From contig JBAQFA010000025.1 of NCBI GenBank assembly GCA_049287025.1, positions 1 through 11,675 on the forward strand: DNA of 11,675 bases. Direction: 5' to 3'. The position numbers and the translations under genes were made by a program. Numbering within the stretch: position 1 is the stretch's first letter; every line of letters starts with the position of its first letter. The stretch comes from UBA11710 sp049287025. GTDB taxonomy: Bacteria > Patescibacteriota > Patescibacteriia > Magasanikbacterales > UBA922. The notes below the pieces were generated by a model, which saw nothing but the letters and a program-made list of their open reading frames with translations, searched no databases and was not told the origin of the DNA. Below are positions 5,423-11,675 of the stretch, piece after piece.

Positions 5423-5519
5423 ATTTATTAAAGGCTTATTAGCCAAAGGACTAATCCGTCCTCTGGCGAAAAAGGCTGGAAAGGCTTGAAAAGCTAAATA
5501 ACCAACTCTTATTTATAAT
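5423..5519 (-). promoter_or_regulatory. Structured leader of metK
   Basis: About 97 nt of non-coding RNA between the upstream terminator and the metK ATG. Two small hairpins are seen: GGAC/GTCC (5448-5461, loop of six) and GGCT/AGCC (5433-5444, loop of four). The second ends 10 nt before the ATG. AGCCTTT occurs three times on the minus strand (5430-5436, 5471-5477, 5480-5486). The two upstream AGCC copies can pair with the GGCT at 5441-5444 in place of the local hairpin, so a switch of pairing near the start is possible. A weak -10 (TATAAA, 5512-5517) without a fitting -35 could serve metK. I see no known SAM riboswitch consensus. Confidence 0.4.
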
Positions 5520-5543
5520 TAAAAAACAACTTGTTAAAGTTGT
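5520..5543 (-). terminator. Rho-independent terminator of the small RNA
   Basis: On the minus strand ACAACTT (5543-5537), loop TAAC, AAGTTGT (5532-5526), then a run of T's to 5521. Its first arm shares two bases with the closing stem of the RNA, so the two structures weakly compete. Confidence 0.85.
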
Positions 5544-5656
5544 TCAAGAAGATAGATTATCCGCCAATGAGGCAGAAGGAAGTTGTTGAGCAGTAATCTC
5601 GTCATCGACACTTAACAAGATAGAACCGACCAACAACCAACACCATTTTCTTGAAC
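5520..5656 (-). ncRNA. Candidate structured small RNA upstream of metK (6S-like or orphan riboswitch)
   Basis: A stand-alone RNA gene is suggested by a promoter at 5663-5691 and an intrinsic terminator at 5520-5543. The predicted start (about 5656) coincides with the first base of a perfect 9-bp closing stem, GTTCAAGAA (5656-5648) with TTCTTGAAC (5550-5542). Inside, GTTGTTG (5637-5631) pairs with CAACAAC (5588-5582). The apical hairpin pairs ATCTTGTT (5621-5614) with GACGAGAT (5603-5596), with two G-U pairs. The 3' side of the central open region carries a small CTGCC/GGCGG hairpin (5575-5571 with 5565-5561). A long rod with an internal bubble recalls 6S RNA, although 137 nt is short for that class. 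As it leads into metK, it could instead be a regulatory aptamer with terminator. No ORF with initiation signals was found in it. Confidence 0.6.
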
Positions 5657-5662
5657 AATTAT

Positions 5663-5691
5663 ATAATAATAAATAATGACTATTTTGTCAA
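5663..5691 (-). promoter_or_regulatory. Sigma70-type promoter of the small RNA
   Basis: Consensus TTGACA (5691-5686), a 17-nt spacer and TATTAT (5668-5663) on the minus strand. It begins 3 nt after the permease stop codon. The start site near 5656 matches the base of the RNA's closing stem. Confidence 0.75.
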
Positions 5692-5693
5692 AT

Positions 5694-6887
5694 TCAAAAC
5701 AATTTTCCAATACTATAAACCGCGCCAATAGCTAAAGCCAATAAAAGCAAAGCAACTAGAAGCCAGGCATGATGTAAAGAATATATAGTATGTTTTTTAT
5801 CTCCATTTTGCCGTGATTTCCAAAATAATAAAATTGTTATAAAAATTTCAATACTAATAAATATTCCCCCGATCAAATCCAAGACCAAAATAAACTTGCG
5901 CAAACCAAGCAAGAAAAAAAATAATGGAATACCAACGGTAATTAATACAGCTGAAGCTTTTGGCCAATTATAATCCCACGTTAGAGAACTCTGCAAAGCT
6001 AAACCACGCATCAGAAAACCAATAAACATAGCGAGAATGGCAAATACATTACCAAGAATAAAAATTGCTCCACCAATTTTTTGTCCCAAACCAATCGTGG
6101 CAATTTCGGTCGTATTTGCCCCAGTCACGCCCAAAGTAGTTAGAGCAAACAAAGCATAAGCGACAATTAAAATAAAACCAGCAATGATTATAACTTTTTT
6201 AAAATCTCTCTCCCGATTTTTCATTATAGAATGAGTTTCCAAAACCGCTGTACTACCGTTGAAAGCAAATAACAAAACTCCATAGGGAAATAATAAATAA
6301 GCCAAATCTGTATAATTTAGATTTATTATTCTAATATGTGGAAAAGATAAAAAGGAAATAAAACTAATTATTATTAATATTCCTAAACCTAAAACAAAAT
6401 CTATTACTTTAATTTTTTTAATTCCAGAAAATACAGCCAGAGCGCCTACCACAAAAAATCCCAAACTCCACCAAAATGGCACACCGCCAAACAAGGCAGA
6501 CAAAGATTGGCCAGCCCCAATTATATAGACTGTAAGGACTCCCAAAGTGGCAGTATACATCACTGTAGTCATAACAACTTGTCCAAAACGACCTAAATAC
6601 TTTTTTGACAAACCAGCAAATTGGAAATCACCATTGGTGCGTACGGCAATTTCGCCGATCATAAGATTTAAAGCCATGGCCAAAAAACCAATCGCAATAA
6701 TATAAATCAATCCTACAAGTGAGCCAACTTTGGCAATCGCATAGGGAATACCTAGGACACCAGCCCCAATTGTCCCAGCCACAATCATGGCGACTGACTG
6801 AAATAAAGTTAATTCTTTTTTAAAAATTCCCTTATGGTGAACAACGGAGATTTCTCCATCCATTCTTTTATACTTGTGAAAAAACAT
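5694..6887 (-). CDS. Amino-acid permease, aromatic amino-acid/HAAAP-like transporter family
   Basis: Secondary transporter in the cytoplasmic membrane; likely imports an amino acid with a cation. The 397 residues hold about 11 membrane helices (near 32-52, 56-77, 103-124, 137-155, 162-182, 195-215, 232-253, 272-295, 312-327, 333-355, 372-393), as in the tryptophan/tyrosine permease and related Aa_trans families of the APC superfamily. The family's broken first helix is clear in GTIGAGVLGIPYAIAKVG (38-55). The substrate is not readable from sequence. ATG at 6887 is used; ATG at 6863 (MDGEIS) is a possible alternative that removes only eight cytoplasmic residues. An extended -10 about 28 nt upstream drives it, divergent from the tRNA promoter. 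The gene has no terminator of its own and runs up to the small-RNA promoter. TGA stop, which argues for the standard code. Confidence 0.85.
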   Translation of the reverse strand: MFFHKYKRMDGEISVVHHKGIFKKELTLFQSVAMIVAGTIGAGVLGIPYAIAKVGSLVGLIYIIAIGFLAMALNLMIGEIAVRTNGDFQFAGLSKKYLGRFGQVVMTTVMYTATLGVLTVYIIGAGQSLSALFGGVPFWWSLGFFVVGALAVFSGIKKIKVIDFVLGLGILIIISFISFLSFPHIRIINLNYTDLAYLLFPYGVLLFAFNGSTAVLETHSIMKNRERDFKKVIIIAGFILIVAYALFALTTLGVTGANTTEIATIGLGQKIGGAIFILGNVFAILAMFIGFLMRGLALQSSLTWDYNWPKASAVLITVGIPLFFFLLGLRKFILVLDLIGGIFISIEIFITILLFWKSRQNGDKKHTIYSLHHAWLLVALLLLALAIGAVYSIGKLF

Positions 6888-6914
6888 AATTTAAAAATGA
6901 AAAATTCTAGATAG

Positions 6915-6923
6915 ATTATACCA
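6915..6923 (-). promoter_or_regulatory. Extended -10 promoter of the permease gene
   Basis: TGGTATAAT on the minus strand: a perfect -10 (6915-6920) preceded by TGG. No good -35 is seen at 17 nt. The start site is expected near 6908, giving a leader of about 20 nt without a Shine-Dalgarno. It sits back to back with the tRNA promoter. Confidence 0.6.
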
Positions 6924-6927
6924 CATA

Positions 6928-6956
6928 TTGACAAAAAAAATAAATTTATATATAAT
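6928..6956 (+). promoter_or_regulatory. Perfect consensus promoter of tRNA-Val
   Basis: TTGACA (6928-6933), a 17-nt spacer and TATAAT (6951-6956): exact consensus in both boxes, as expected of a strong stable-RNA promoter. The start site is near 6963, 11 nt before the mature tRNA. Confidence 0.9.
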
Positions 6957-6973
6957 ATTCCCATTATATATAT

Positions 6974-7047
6974 GCACGCCTAGCTCAGTTGGTTAGAGCA
7001 CCTCGTTTACACCGAGGGGGTCGAGGGTTCGAATCCCCCGGCGTGTA
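6974..7047 (+). tRNA. tRNA-Val (anticodon UAC)
   Basis: Cloverleaf: acceptor GCACGCC (6974-6980) with GGCGTGT (7040-7046), D arm GCTC/GAGC (6983-6999), anticodon stem CCTCG/CGAGG with loop TTTACAC (7001-7017; anticodon TAC), variable loop GGGTC, T arm with TTCGAAT loop (7023-7039) and discriminator A7047. The next bases are CAA, so CCA is not encoded and must be added by the CCA-adding enzyme. Two oddities: the first acceptor pair is G-U, and pair 50-64 of the T stem is an A-C mismatch (7024 with 7038). Confidence 0.95.
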
Positions 7048-7050
7048 CAA

Positions 7051-7078
7051 AAAATTCCGATCTAATCGGAATTTTTTT
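7051..7078. terminator. Bidirectional terminator between tRNA-Val and the surface-protein gene
   Basis: The inverted repeat AAAATTCCGAT (7051-7061) with ATCGGAATTTT (7065-7075), 3-nt loop, is followed by T's to 7078 on the plus strand. On the minus strand a run of six T's follows as well, so it can also end the gene at 7095. Confidence 0.85.
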
Positions 7079-7094
7079 ATTCTAATTATTCTAT

Positions 7095-9515
7095 TTAAAA
7101 AGACCGAATAGCACGAACATAAAGTCCCCAAGTTTTATCACTACCCCTTGTAACACCATCATCAAACCCAACTACATAACCTGCCCAGGCATCACGCTGT
7201 GTTGAGCTCCAATAATAATTAACAGTAAAACCGCCAATTAATGCTCGATTTAGATAAAGTTTAGTTAATTCTACTGTACTTGGTAAATACCAATCATTAT
7301 AACCATTTAATGACAAATCACCACAAATTCTAGCAGCTATGCCAGCTGTCGCACAACCTGCCATAATACTAATTGTATTTTGGTTTCCTGTACCTAAAAC
7401 AGTACCTACCGCCCCTGATATATTTGTGCCATAGCAACCCCAAGCTGCACCAGTGCTTTGATTGCTGGTGGCAGCTATCAAACCATGCGTTTGCCCAGCA
7501 ATATACCCTGGGTCACCAGATTGTAAAATATAAGCAACTTTGCCACCTTGAAAACTATCACCAACAGCCAAAGATGTAATAACTGCAGTGGCCGCGCTGG
7601 TAATACTACCAATGTAACTACCTGTACCTGTCACTATAACTTTTATATACTTACCAACATCACCTGGAATTGGTGTATAGGTGGACGAATTAGCCCCGCT
7701 AATATTTGTATATGCACCATCTGGTGAAGTGGCTATTTTCCATTGATAAGAAACTGTAGCACCTACTGGTGTTATTGTGCCAACTGTTAACACAAATCCT
7801 TCCTTTGGCGTACCAGAAATTGCGTCCACACCCATTATTAACTTGGCATTAATAATAGTAGATCTATTAGCAGTAACCATTTTAGCCTTACCTAGACTGA
7901 ATAATTGAGTAACTTCTTTAACTGATAAAGCGCGATTGTACACCCGCACATCATCTAAAGAACCTTTAAAATAATTGGAAGAATAGCCACCAATACGCAA
8001 AGGATTGGTATTACTATCAATAGTTGCTGAGCCAGTTGAAGTGGCAACCAGACTACCATTGACAAACATTTTAAAATTTGTGCCATCATAAGTAGAAGCA
8101 ATATGATACCAGTTATTACTTATTAAACTACTTAAACCAGTGACTGCCAAAGCTGAACTAAAATAAGGGGAATGATTGGCAAAAGTATTGTCACATACTA
8201 CTCTTTTGTCACCATCATTTGACATGGACACATTTAACCAACTTCTACTAGAACCTTTGGCCACCCAAGTGTTACCAGTAGTAGTGGAAATATAAATCTG
8301 CCCATCATAAACTACAGCAGTTTGATTAACACCGTCGCTTGACATGTCAATTGCTGACCAAGTTCTATTAGAATCTTTAGCTACCCAAGTGTTACCAGTA
8401 GTAGTGGAAATATAAATCTGCCCACCAGAAACCACAGCGGTTTGAAGTGTACCATCACCAGAAACAGCAACATCAGACCAATTTCTATTAGAATCTTTGG
8501 CTGTCCAATTATTACCAGTATCAGTGGATACATAAATTTTTCCTCCCGTATCCACTGCTGTAATTATATTACCATTATCTGACATAGCAACAGCCTCAGG
8601 AACAACAGGAATACCAGTAGTTTTTTGTAGCCAATTAGAACCACTGTCAGTTGAAACAAAAACCCCACCAGTACTAATAGCCACTTGCTTTATTCCGCTA
8701 GTTGACATGTCTATATCTACCATGACGTTACTTGGACCAACGGTCGACCAACTTGAACCACCATTTGTAGAAACATTAATCTGTGAACCACAACATTGCC
8801 CAGCCGCAATTATTTGTCCATTATAAGATGATGCAACAGTCCGCCAATAACCATTAGATTTTAATGACGACCAAGTACTACCATTATCAGTTGAGAGATA
8901 TATATTGCCGATTGCACCAGCACTATCCACACCAAAAATTTTTTGTCCATCACCAGAAATATTAATACTATCCAAACTACCGGAAGGGTAACTACTAAGA
9001 TCTGTCCAAACATTGCCCGCACCAGTTAAAGCCATTTTTGGTTTACCTTCATTTAAAGATAATATATAACCTGTACCAATATTACCTTTAGTAATTAAAG
9101 TAGAGGATGAACCAAATCCTGTAAGTGGCTTTACCCACGCTGACAAAGAAATAGTAGAAGTAATATTCAAACTGGTTGAATGGGCAATATTAAGATAATC
9201 ATTTACCCCATCAAAACCTAAACCTTGACCAATTTTTCCAATACCAGCTAGTGGGCCATTGGTTCTGGTAGCATTATTACTATTACCACTCTTATCTGTG
9301 CTAGTGACAGCGGTAATTTCTCTACCATCAAATGTCCACCAACCAGCTAAACTTCTGGTCATAGAATAGGGGGAAGTTTTGTTAATAACATTAATCGCTC
9401 CAACTTTAAAATAAAAATAAAATGAACCTAAAAAAATAGCAAAAACAAAAAATAACCTAAAAATCCACAGGCTAGTATTATGGGGGTTAGTTTTGCTATG
9501 AGAAATTATTTTCAT
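7095..9515 (-). CDS. Anchored surface protein: LamG domain split by an Asp-box propeller, Ig-like domain, C-terminal DUF1566
   Basis: An 806-residue envelope protein, probably for adhesion or carbohydrate binding. Order: basic N-terminus; one transmembrane anchor or uncleaved signal (about 17-36); the first half of a LamG/concanavalin-like jelly roll (SLAGWWTFDG, GQGLGFDGVNDYLNI, ISLSAWVKP; about 55-165); six Asp-box motifs S-T-x-x-G-x-x-W at 208, 249, 288, 330, 370 and 410, spaced 39-42 residues, typical of BNR/sortilin-like beta-propellers; the second LamG half (NNWYHIASTYDGTNFKMFVNG, NPLRIGG, FKGSLDDVRVYNRALS; about 450-542); an Ig-like segment (about 563-647, VSYQWKIA...GKYIKVIV); and a DUF1566/Lcl C-terminal domain (about 650-806; GYNDWYLPSTVEL, YYWSSTQ, GLYVRAIRSF). 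The propeller therefore interrupts the LamG fold. A TATAAT box 8 nt before ATG at 9515 implies a leaderless mRNA. Ligand unknown. Confidence 0.88.
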   Translation of the reverse strand: MKIISHSKTNPHNTSLWIFRLFFVFAIFLGSFYFYFKVGAINVINKTSPYSMTRSLAGWWTFDGREITAVTSTDKSGNSNNATRTNGPLAGIGKIGQGLGFDGVNDYLNIAHSTSLNITSTISLSAWVKPLTGFGSSSTLITKGNIGTGYILSLNEGKPKMALTGAGNVWTDLSSYPSGSLDSINISGDGQKIFGVDSAGAIGNIYLSTDNGSTWSSLKSNGYWRTVASSYNGQIIAAGQCCGSQINVSTNGGSSWSTVGPSNVMVDIDMSTSGIKQVAISTGGVFVSTDSGSNWLQKTTGIPVVPEAVAMSDNGNIITAVDTGGKIYVSTDTGNNWTAKDSNRNWSDVAVSGDGTLQTAVVSGGQIYISTTTGNTWVAKDSNRTWSAIDMSSDGVNQTAVVYDGQIYISTTTGNTWVAKGSSRSWLNVSMSNDGDKRVVCDNTFANHSPYFSSALAVTGLSSLISNNWYHIASTYDGTNFKMFVNGSLVATSTGSATIDSNTNPLRIGGYSSNYFKGSLDDVRVYNRALSVKEVTQLFSLGKAKMVTANRSTIINAKLIMGVDAISGTPKEGFVLTVGTITPVGATVSYQWKIATSPDGAYTNISGANSSTYTPIPGDVGKYIKVIVTGTGSYIGSITSAATAVITSLAVGDSFQGGKVAYILQSGDPGYIAGQTHGLIAATSNQSTGAAWGCYGTNISGAVGTVLGTGNQNTISIMAGCATAGIAARICGDLSLNGYNDWYLPSTVELTKLYLNRALIGGFTVNYYWSSTQRDAWAGYVVGFDDGVTRGSDKTWGLYVRAIRSF
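8263..8424 (-). repeat. Recent in-frame duplication of a 120-bp propeller blade
   Basis: A 42-nt block at 8263-8304 is identical to 8383-8424, exactly 120 bp (40 codons) apart. The flanking parts of the two units are also very similar. In protein terms, two blades share the same STTTGNTWVAK Asp-box segment. The other blades are more diverged, so this pair arose recently or is being homogenised. Confidence 0.8.
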
Positions 9516-9523
9516 GCTTTGTT

Positions 9524-9532
9524 ATTATATCA
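9524..9532 (-). promoter_or_regulatory. Extended -10 of the surface-protein gene, leaderless start
   Basis: TGATATAAT on the minus strand ends 8 nt before the ATG at 9515. Transcription would begin at or within about 2 nt of the start codon. No clear -35 is seen. Confidence 0.55.
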
Positions 9533-9587
9533 CAAGATTACACTATATGTAAGACAAGTTTGGGGATAAAAAAACACCCTAGCATAT

Positions 9588-9617
9588 ACAAAAATCGCCT
9601 TATTTGACGATTTTTGT
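9588..9617 (-). terminator. Possible weak terminator overlapping the glycosidase stop codon
   Basis: A perfect 10-bp inverted repeat, ACAAAAATCG (9588-9597) and CGATTTTTGT (9608-9617), has the TAA stop (9600-9602) in its loop. The T run lies in the stem rather than after it, and a T7 run follows only at 9575-9569. It may end transcription before the next gene's promoter. Confidence 0.4.
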
Positions 9618-10595
9618 TTTTACCATTTCCCAATATTTATTATCACCTTGCTTTTCTTTCATCCAATACCACCACTCCACTCCCCACAAATAAGCTCTGG
9701 GTGCGCCAATTATTTCTACATAATCAAAATGCTTTTCCAATCGGCTTAAATTCATAGTTTTTTCTTGTTCTTCAATCGAGGTAGTATTAGGATTGCCAGC
9801 CGAAAACCAGGGTTCAGCTTGCAATTCGGACACAAATACTTCGTTTATATCTTTACCCCAAAATTGGGCTTTGAGACGATAAAAACCAGCTGGCAACCAA
9901 TCATATGTCCATATCATACCACTTGGTGTACGAACAATTCTATATAGAGTCGTACCAAAAATATCGCCAGCCTTTATGGCTCGACGCCAAGTACTAAGTT
10001 CTCCACTATCAGTCATTATAATCGGGTGATCTGGATCCAATTCTCTAACCAAATTTATTTCTTCACTTATAAAATCATTTCTAAAATTTTGACATTCACC
10101 AAATTTAAATTTAATAAATGCCTCATTCTCCACTTGCCAAAATTCCAAAGCTGGATGATTGCGATACAATTCCACTTGATCTTTTATATAAGCAAACAAA
10201 GCTGATTTGTATTCAGCATCTGACAATCCATCTGTCCAAGCGGGCACATGACATTCTGGCCAACGCGGTGCTTTTTGCCCGACAACCAAAGTCACTTTGA
10301 CATTATTTTTCTGGGCCTGATCCATTTGCCAAGCCACATCAGTTTCATCATACTTACCTCGAACATTTTCAACTTCGCGCCAAGTGGCTGCCAAGCGAAG
10401 ATACTTTGGTTTTAAGTCTTTCAACATTGCCAAATAAGTCTCTCTCCAATCAAGACCAATAAACTCAGCATGGCCTTTGTTAAAACTAATACCATACTCT
10501 ACTGGATATTTTTTTTGGGAAGCGAAAATGAGGTAGAGATAAAATAGCCCGACTACCAATAATATAATTAAAATTGCAAACAAAATCTTTTTCAT
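9600..10595 (-). CDS. Membrane-anchored TIM-barrel glycoside hydrolase (clan GH-A-like)
   Basis: A 331-residue protein with an N-terminal membrane helix (about 4-24), so an outward-facing anchored enzyme that probably cleaves a beta-glycosidic bond in a surface or environmental polysaccharide. The barrel shows clan GH-A style strands: YLRLAATWREVENVRGKYD (65-83), VKVTLVVGQKAPRWPE (99-114), FWQVENEAF (152-160), where Asn157-Glu158 fit the acid/base pair after strand 4, and EVFVSELQAEPW (252-263), where Glu257 fits the nucleophile after strand 7 (Glu261 is the alternative). AYLWGVEWWYW (301-311) resembles the aromatic strand 8. I cannot assign a numbered GH family. It lies upstream of the surface-protein gene on the same strand; the 84-nt gap contains that gene's own promoter. 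No Shine-Dalgarno precedes ATG at 10595. Confidence 0.8.
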   Translation of the reverse strand: MKKILFAILIILLVVGLFYLYLIFASQKKYPVEYGISFNKGHAEFIGLDWRETYLAMLKDLKPKYLRLAATWREVENVRGKYDETDVAWQMDQAQKNNVKVTLVVGQKAPRWPECHVPAWTDGLSDAEYKSALFAYIKDQVELYRNHPALEFWQVENEAFIKFKFGECQNFRNDFISEEINLVRELDPDHPIIMTDSGELSTWRRAIKAGDIFGTTLYRIVRTPSGMIWTYDWLPAGFYRLKAQFWGKDINEVFVSELQAEPWFSAGNPNTTSIEEQEKTMNLSRLEKHFDYVEIIGAPRAYLWGVEWWYWMKEKQGDNKYWEMVKTKIVK

Positions 10596-10603
10596 AATTT
10601 CAG

Positions 10604-10683
10604 ATAGAACACAGATACAACTGATTAAACAGATTAGAACAGATCAGTGAAAATCAGTTTAATCTGTTAAATCAGTGTTCTAT
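10604..10683. repeat. Long two-tier hairpin repeat (CAGATTA/TAATCTG words)
   Basis: ATAGAACAC (10604-10612) pairs perfectly with GTGTTCTAT (10675-10683), and 10621-10636 pairs with 10660-10675 at 15 of 16 positions. The element fills nearly the whole gap between the glycosidase ATG and the stop codon at 10684-10686. The middle contains more of the same words (AACAGATCAGTGAAAATCAG). It is REP-like; in RNA it would put a strong hairpin before the glycosidase gene. Confidence 0.8.
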
Positions 10684-11592
10684 TTATAAGACAAAAAGTG
10701 CTGAACCAATGATTACCAAAATAATCGCAATAGTTTCAATCATTAATTCTCGCTTGGTAAAATACTCTTTGAATACTCGGGGTAAAAACTTGGTAAACAA
10801 ATAAATAATTAAAAACATGAAAGTATACTGCACCCCGACCAAAGCATTGACGACTGTCACACTGCCGATGGCAATCGCATATTGAATTAGTAACACCGCT
10901 CCCACTCCCAAAACTTTATCAGCAATTACAATTAACATGGCATGTCGTTTGGCCGAAGTTTTTGATTCTTGATTATTTTTATTACGCAGAGAATGGCGGA
11001 CTGAAGGAAAAAGTAAAAGTATAAGACCAACCAATCCAACCGCGCCCTTGGTCCAAACCAAACCAGTAAAGAATCCGTAAATATCATAAATATACTTGGC
11101 ACTAACATGAGAAGCTGAAAAACACAAACCAGCCAAAATCGCCCACAAAAATCCTGTGTGAAAACCATGGTGCTTTTGACTTTTTTCTGAAGAAAGAAAT
11201 AAACAAGCGAGCGTAAGAATTATCACTCCCAATACCTGAATAGCCACTAGCTTTTCTTGTAAAAAATAATTGGATAATAAGAAAACTAAAATCGTAATTA
11301 TTCCACCCAAAAAAGGATTGATATGACTAGCCTCTCCTTTCTTGACCGCAATAAACATAAACCACAGACCAAAACCAAAACCAAAACCAGACACAACTGC
11401 CCACAACCAATCTAAACCATGAAGCAAACTAGCCCCAAATGGCGCAGCCAAAAAAACCGCCAACATAAAAATCGTGGAATAAAAAGCATAAACAATCGGT
11501 TTGCCTACAGATTTGGTCAGTATAAACTTATCCAATACCAAAACCAACCCTGATAAAAAATAACCAATAATTGCGATCCAGAACCAATTCAT
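10684..11592 (-). CDS. EamA-family (drug/metabolite transporter superfamily) permease
   Basis: A 302-residue integral membrane protein with about ten helices (near 3-20, 32-51, 62-83, 90-110, 114-133, 146-166, 172-195, 217-240, 244-268, 282-302), arranged as two five-helix EamA repeats. The first repeat ends with the family-typical GEASHINPFLGGIITILVFLLSNYFLQEKL pattern (86-115; Glu, Pro and the EKL turn). A charged cytoplasmic loop (about 200-218) separates helices 7 and 8. Members export or import metabolites such as amino acids or nucleotide-sugar-like compounds; the substrate is not readable. The next gene downstream on this strand is the glycosidase, separated by a hairpin repeat. ATG at 11592 has no Shine-Dalgarno. 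Confidence 0.88.
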   Translation of the reverse strand: MNWFWIAIIGYFLSGLVLVLDKFILTKSVGKPIVYAFYSTIFMLAVFLAAPFGASLLHGLDWLWAVVSGFGFGFGLWFMFIAVKKGEASHINPFLGGIITILVFLLSNYFLQEKLVAIQVLGVIILTLACLFLSSEKSQKHHGFHTGFLWAILAGLCFSASHVSAKYIYDIYGFFTGLVWTKGAVGLVGLILLLFPSVRHSLRNKNNQESKTSAKRHAMLIVIADKVLGVGAVLLIQYAIAIGSVTVVNALVGVQYTFMFLIIYLFTKFLPRVFKEYFTKRELMIETIAIILVIIGSALFVL

Positions 11593-11675
11593 ATTATGAA
11601 TAGAGAATTATGAATTAAGAATTATGAGAACGAGAGGCTTTTATTAAACCATTTAAAATCTTATGAACTATAATT
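11593..11675. repeat. Upstream end of window with GAATTATGA word repeat
   Basis: Two copies of GAATTATGA (11605-11613 and 11619-11627) are joined by a GAATTAAGA-like unit (from 11613). The remaining bases to 11675 hold no gene that I can support. This is a further word-type intergenic repeat, different in sequence from the others in the window. Confidence 0.5.

Noticed and set aside
5423..5446. TTG start giving metK eight extra residues
   Set aside because: No Shine-Dalgarno, the homologue consensus starts at the later ATG, and the stretch forms a leader hairpin.
5423..5656. Known SAM riboswitch (SAM-I, SAM-II, SMK) upstream of metK
   Set aside because: I could not find the conserved core sequences of these classes; the structure drawn is different.

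Overview
The window reads as chromosomal DNA of an AT-rich bacterium using the standard code (the native permease gene ends in TGA). I lean towards a candidate-phyla (Patescibacteria/CPR-like) lineage. The gene starts on the minus strand almost never carry a Shine-Dalgarno motif, several -10 boxes sit so close to the ATG that the mRNA should be leaderless or nearly so, and there is an N-terminally anchored LamG/DUF1566 surface protein. This placement is inference; no rRNA or marker phylogeny is available here.

All the large genes lie on the minus strand. From left to right they are: gpsA (C-terminus cut by the window edge), uppP, pdxT, pdxS, metK, an amino-acid permease, an 806-residue surface protein, a membrane-anchored clan GH-A-like glycosidase, and an EamA/DMT transporter. 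GpsA supplies glycerol-3-phosphate for lipids and UppP recycles the wall lipid carrier. PdxS and PdxT together make pyridoxal 5'-phosphate, and MetK makes S-adenosylmethionine. The last genes form the envelope/transport end of the window. A tRNA-Val(UAC) gene lies on the plus strand between the permease and the surface protein, under a perfect consensus promoter.

Two regions stand out. (1) Positions 1866-2624 hold a plus-strand, GC-richer island with two consensus-type promoters and three tiny genes (44, 68 and 37 codons). These start with TTG, GTG and TTG, each preceded by a strong Shine-Dalgarno exactly 7 nt upstream. Two encode single-span membrane proteins and the third a signal-peptide-like protein. 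A run of hairpins and a 22-bp perfect palindrome terminator follow. It looks foreign to its neighbours and I recognise no family. (2) Positions 5520-5656 hold a probable small structured RNA on the minus strand, with its own promoter, a closing stem that begins at the predicted transcription start, and a terminator. It lies just upstream of metK. It could be a 6S-like RNA or an undescribed metK leader/riboswitch.

Most gaps between genes are filled by short word-based or hairpin repeats of several different families. One hairpin family occurs twice (881-938 and 3242-3301) with a 26-nt identical core. No CRISPR, transposase, integrase or rRNA was seen.
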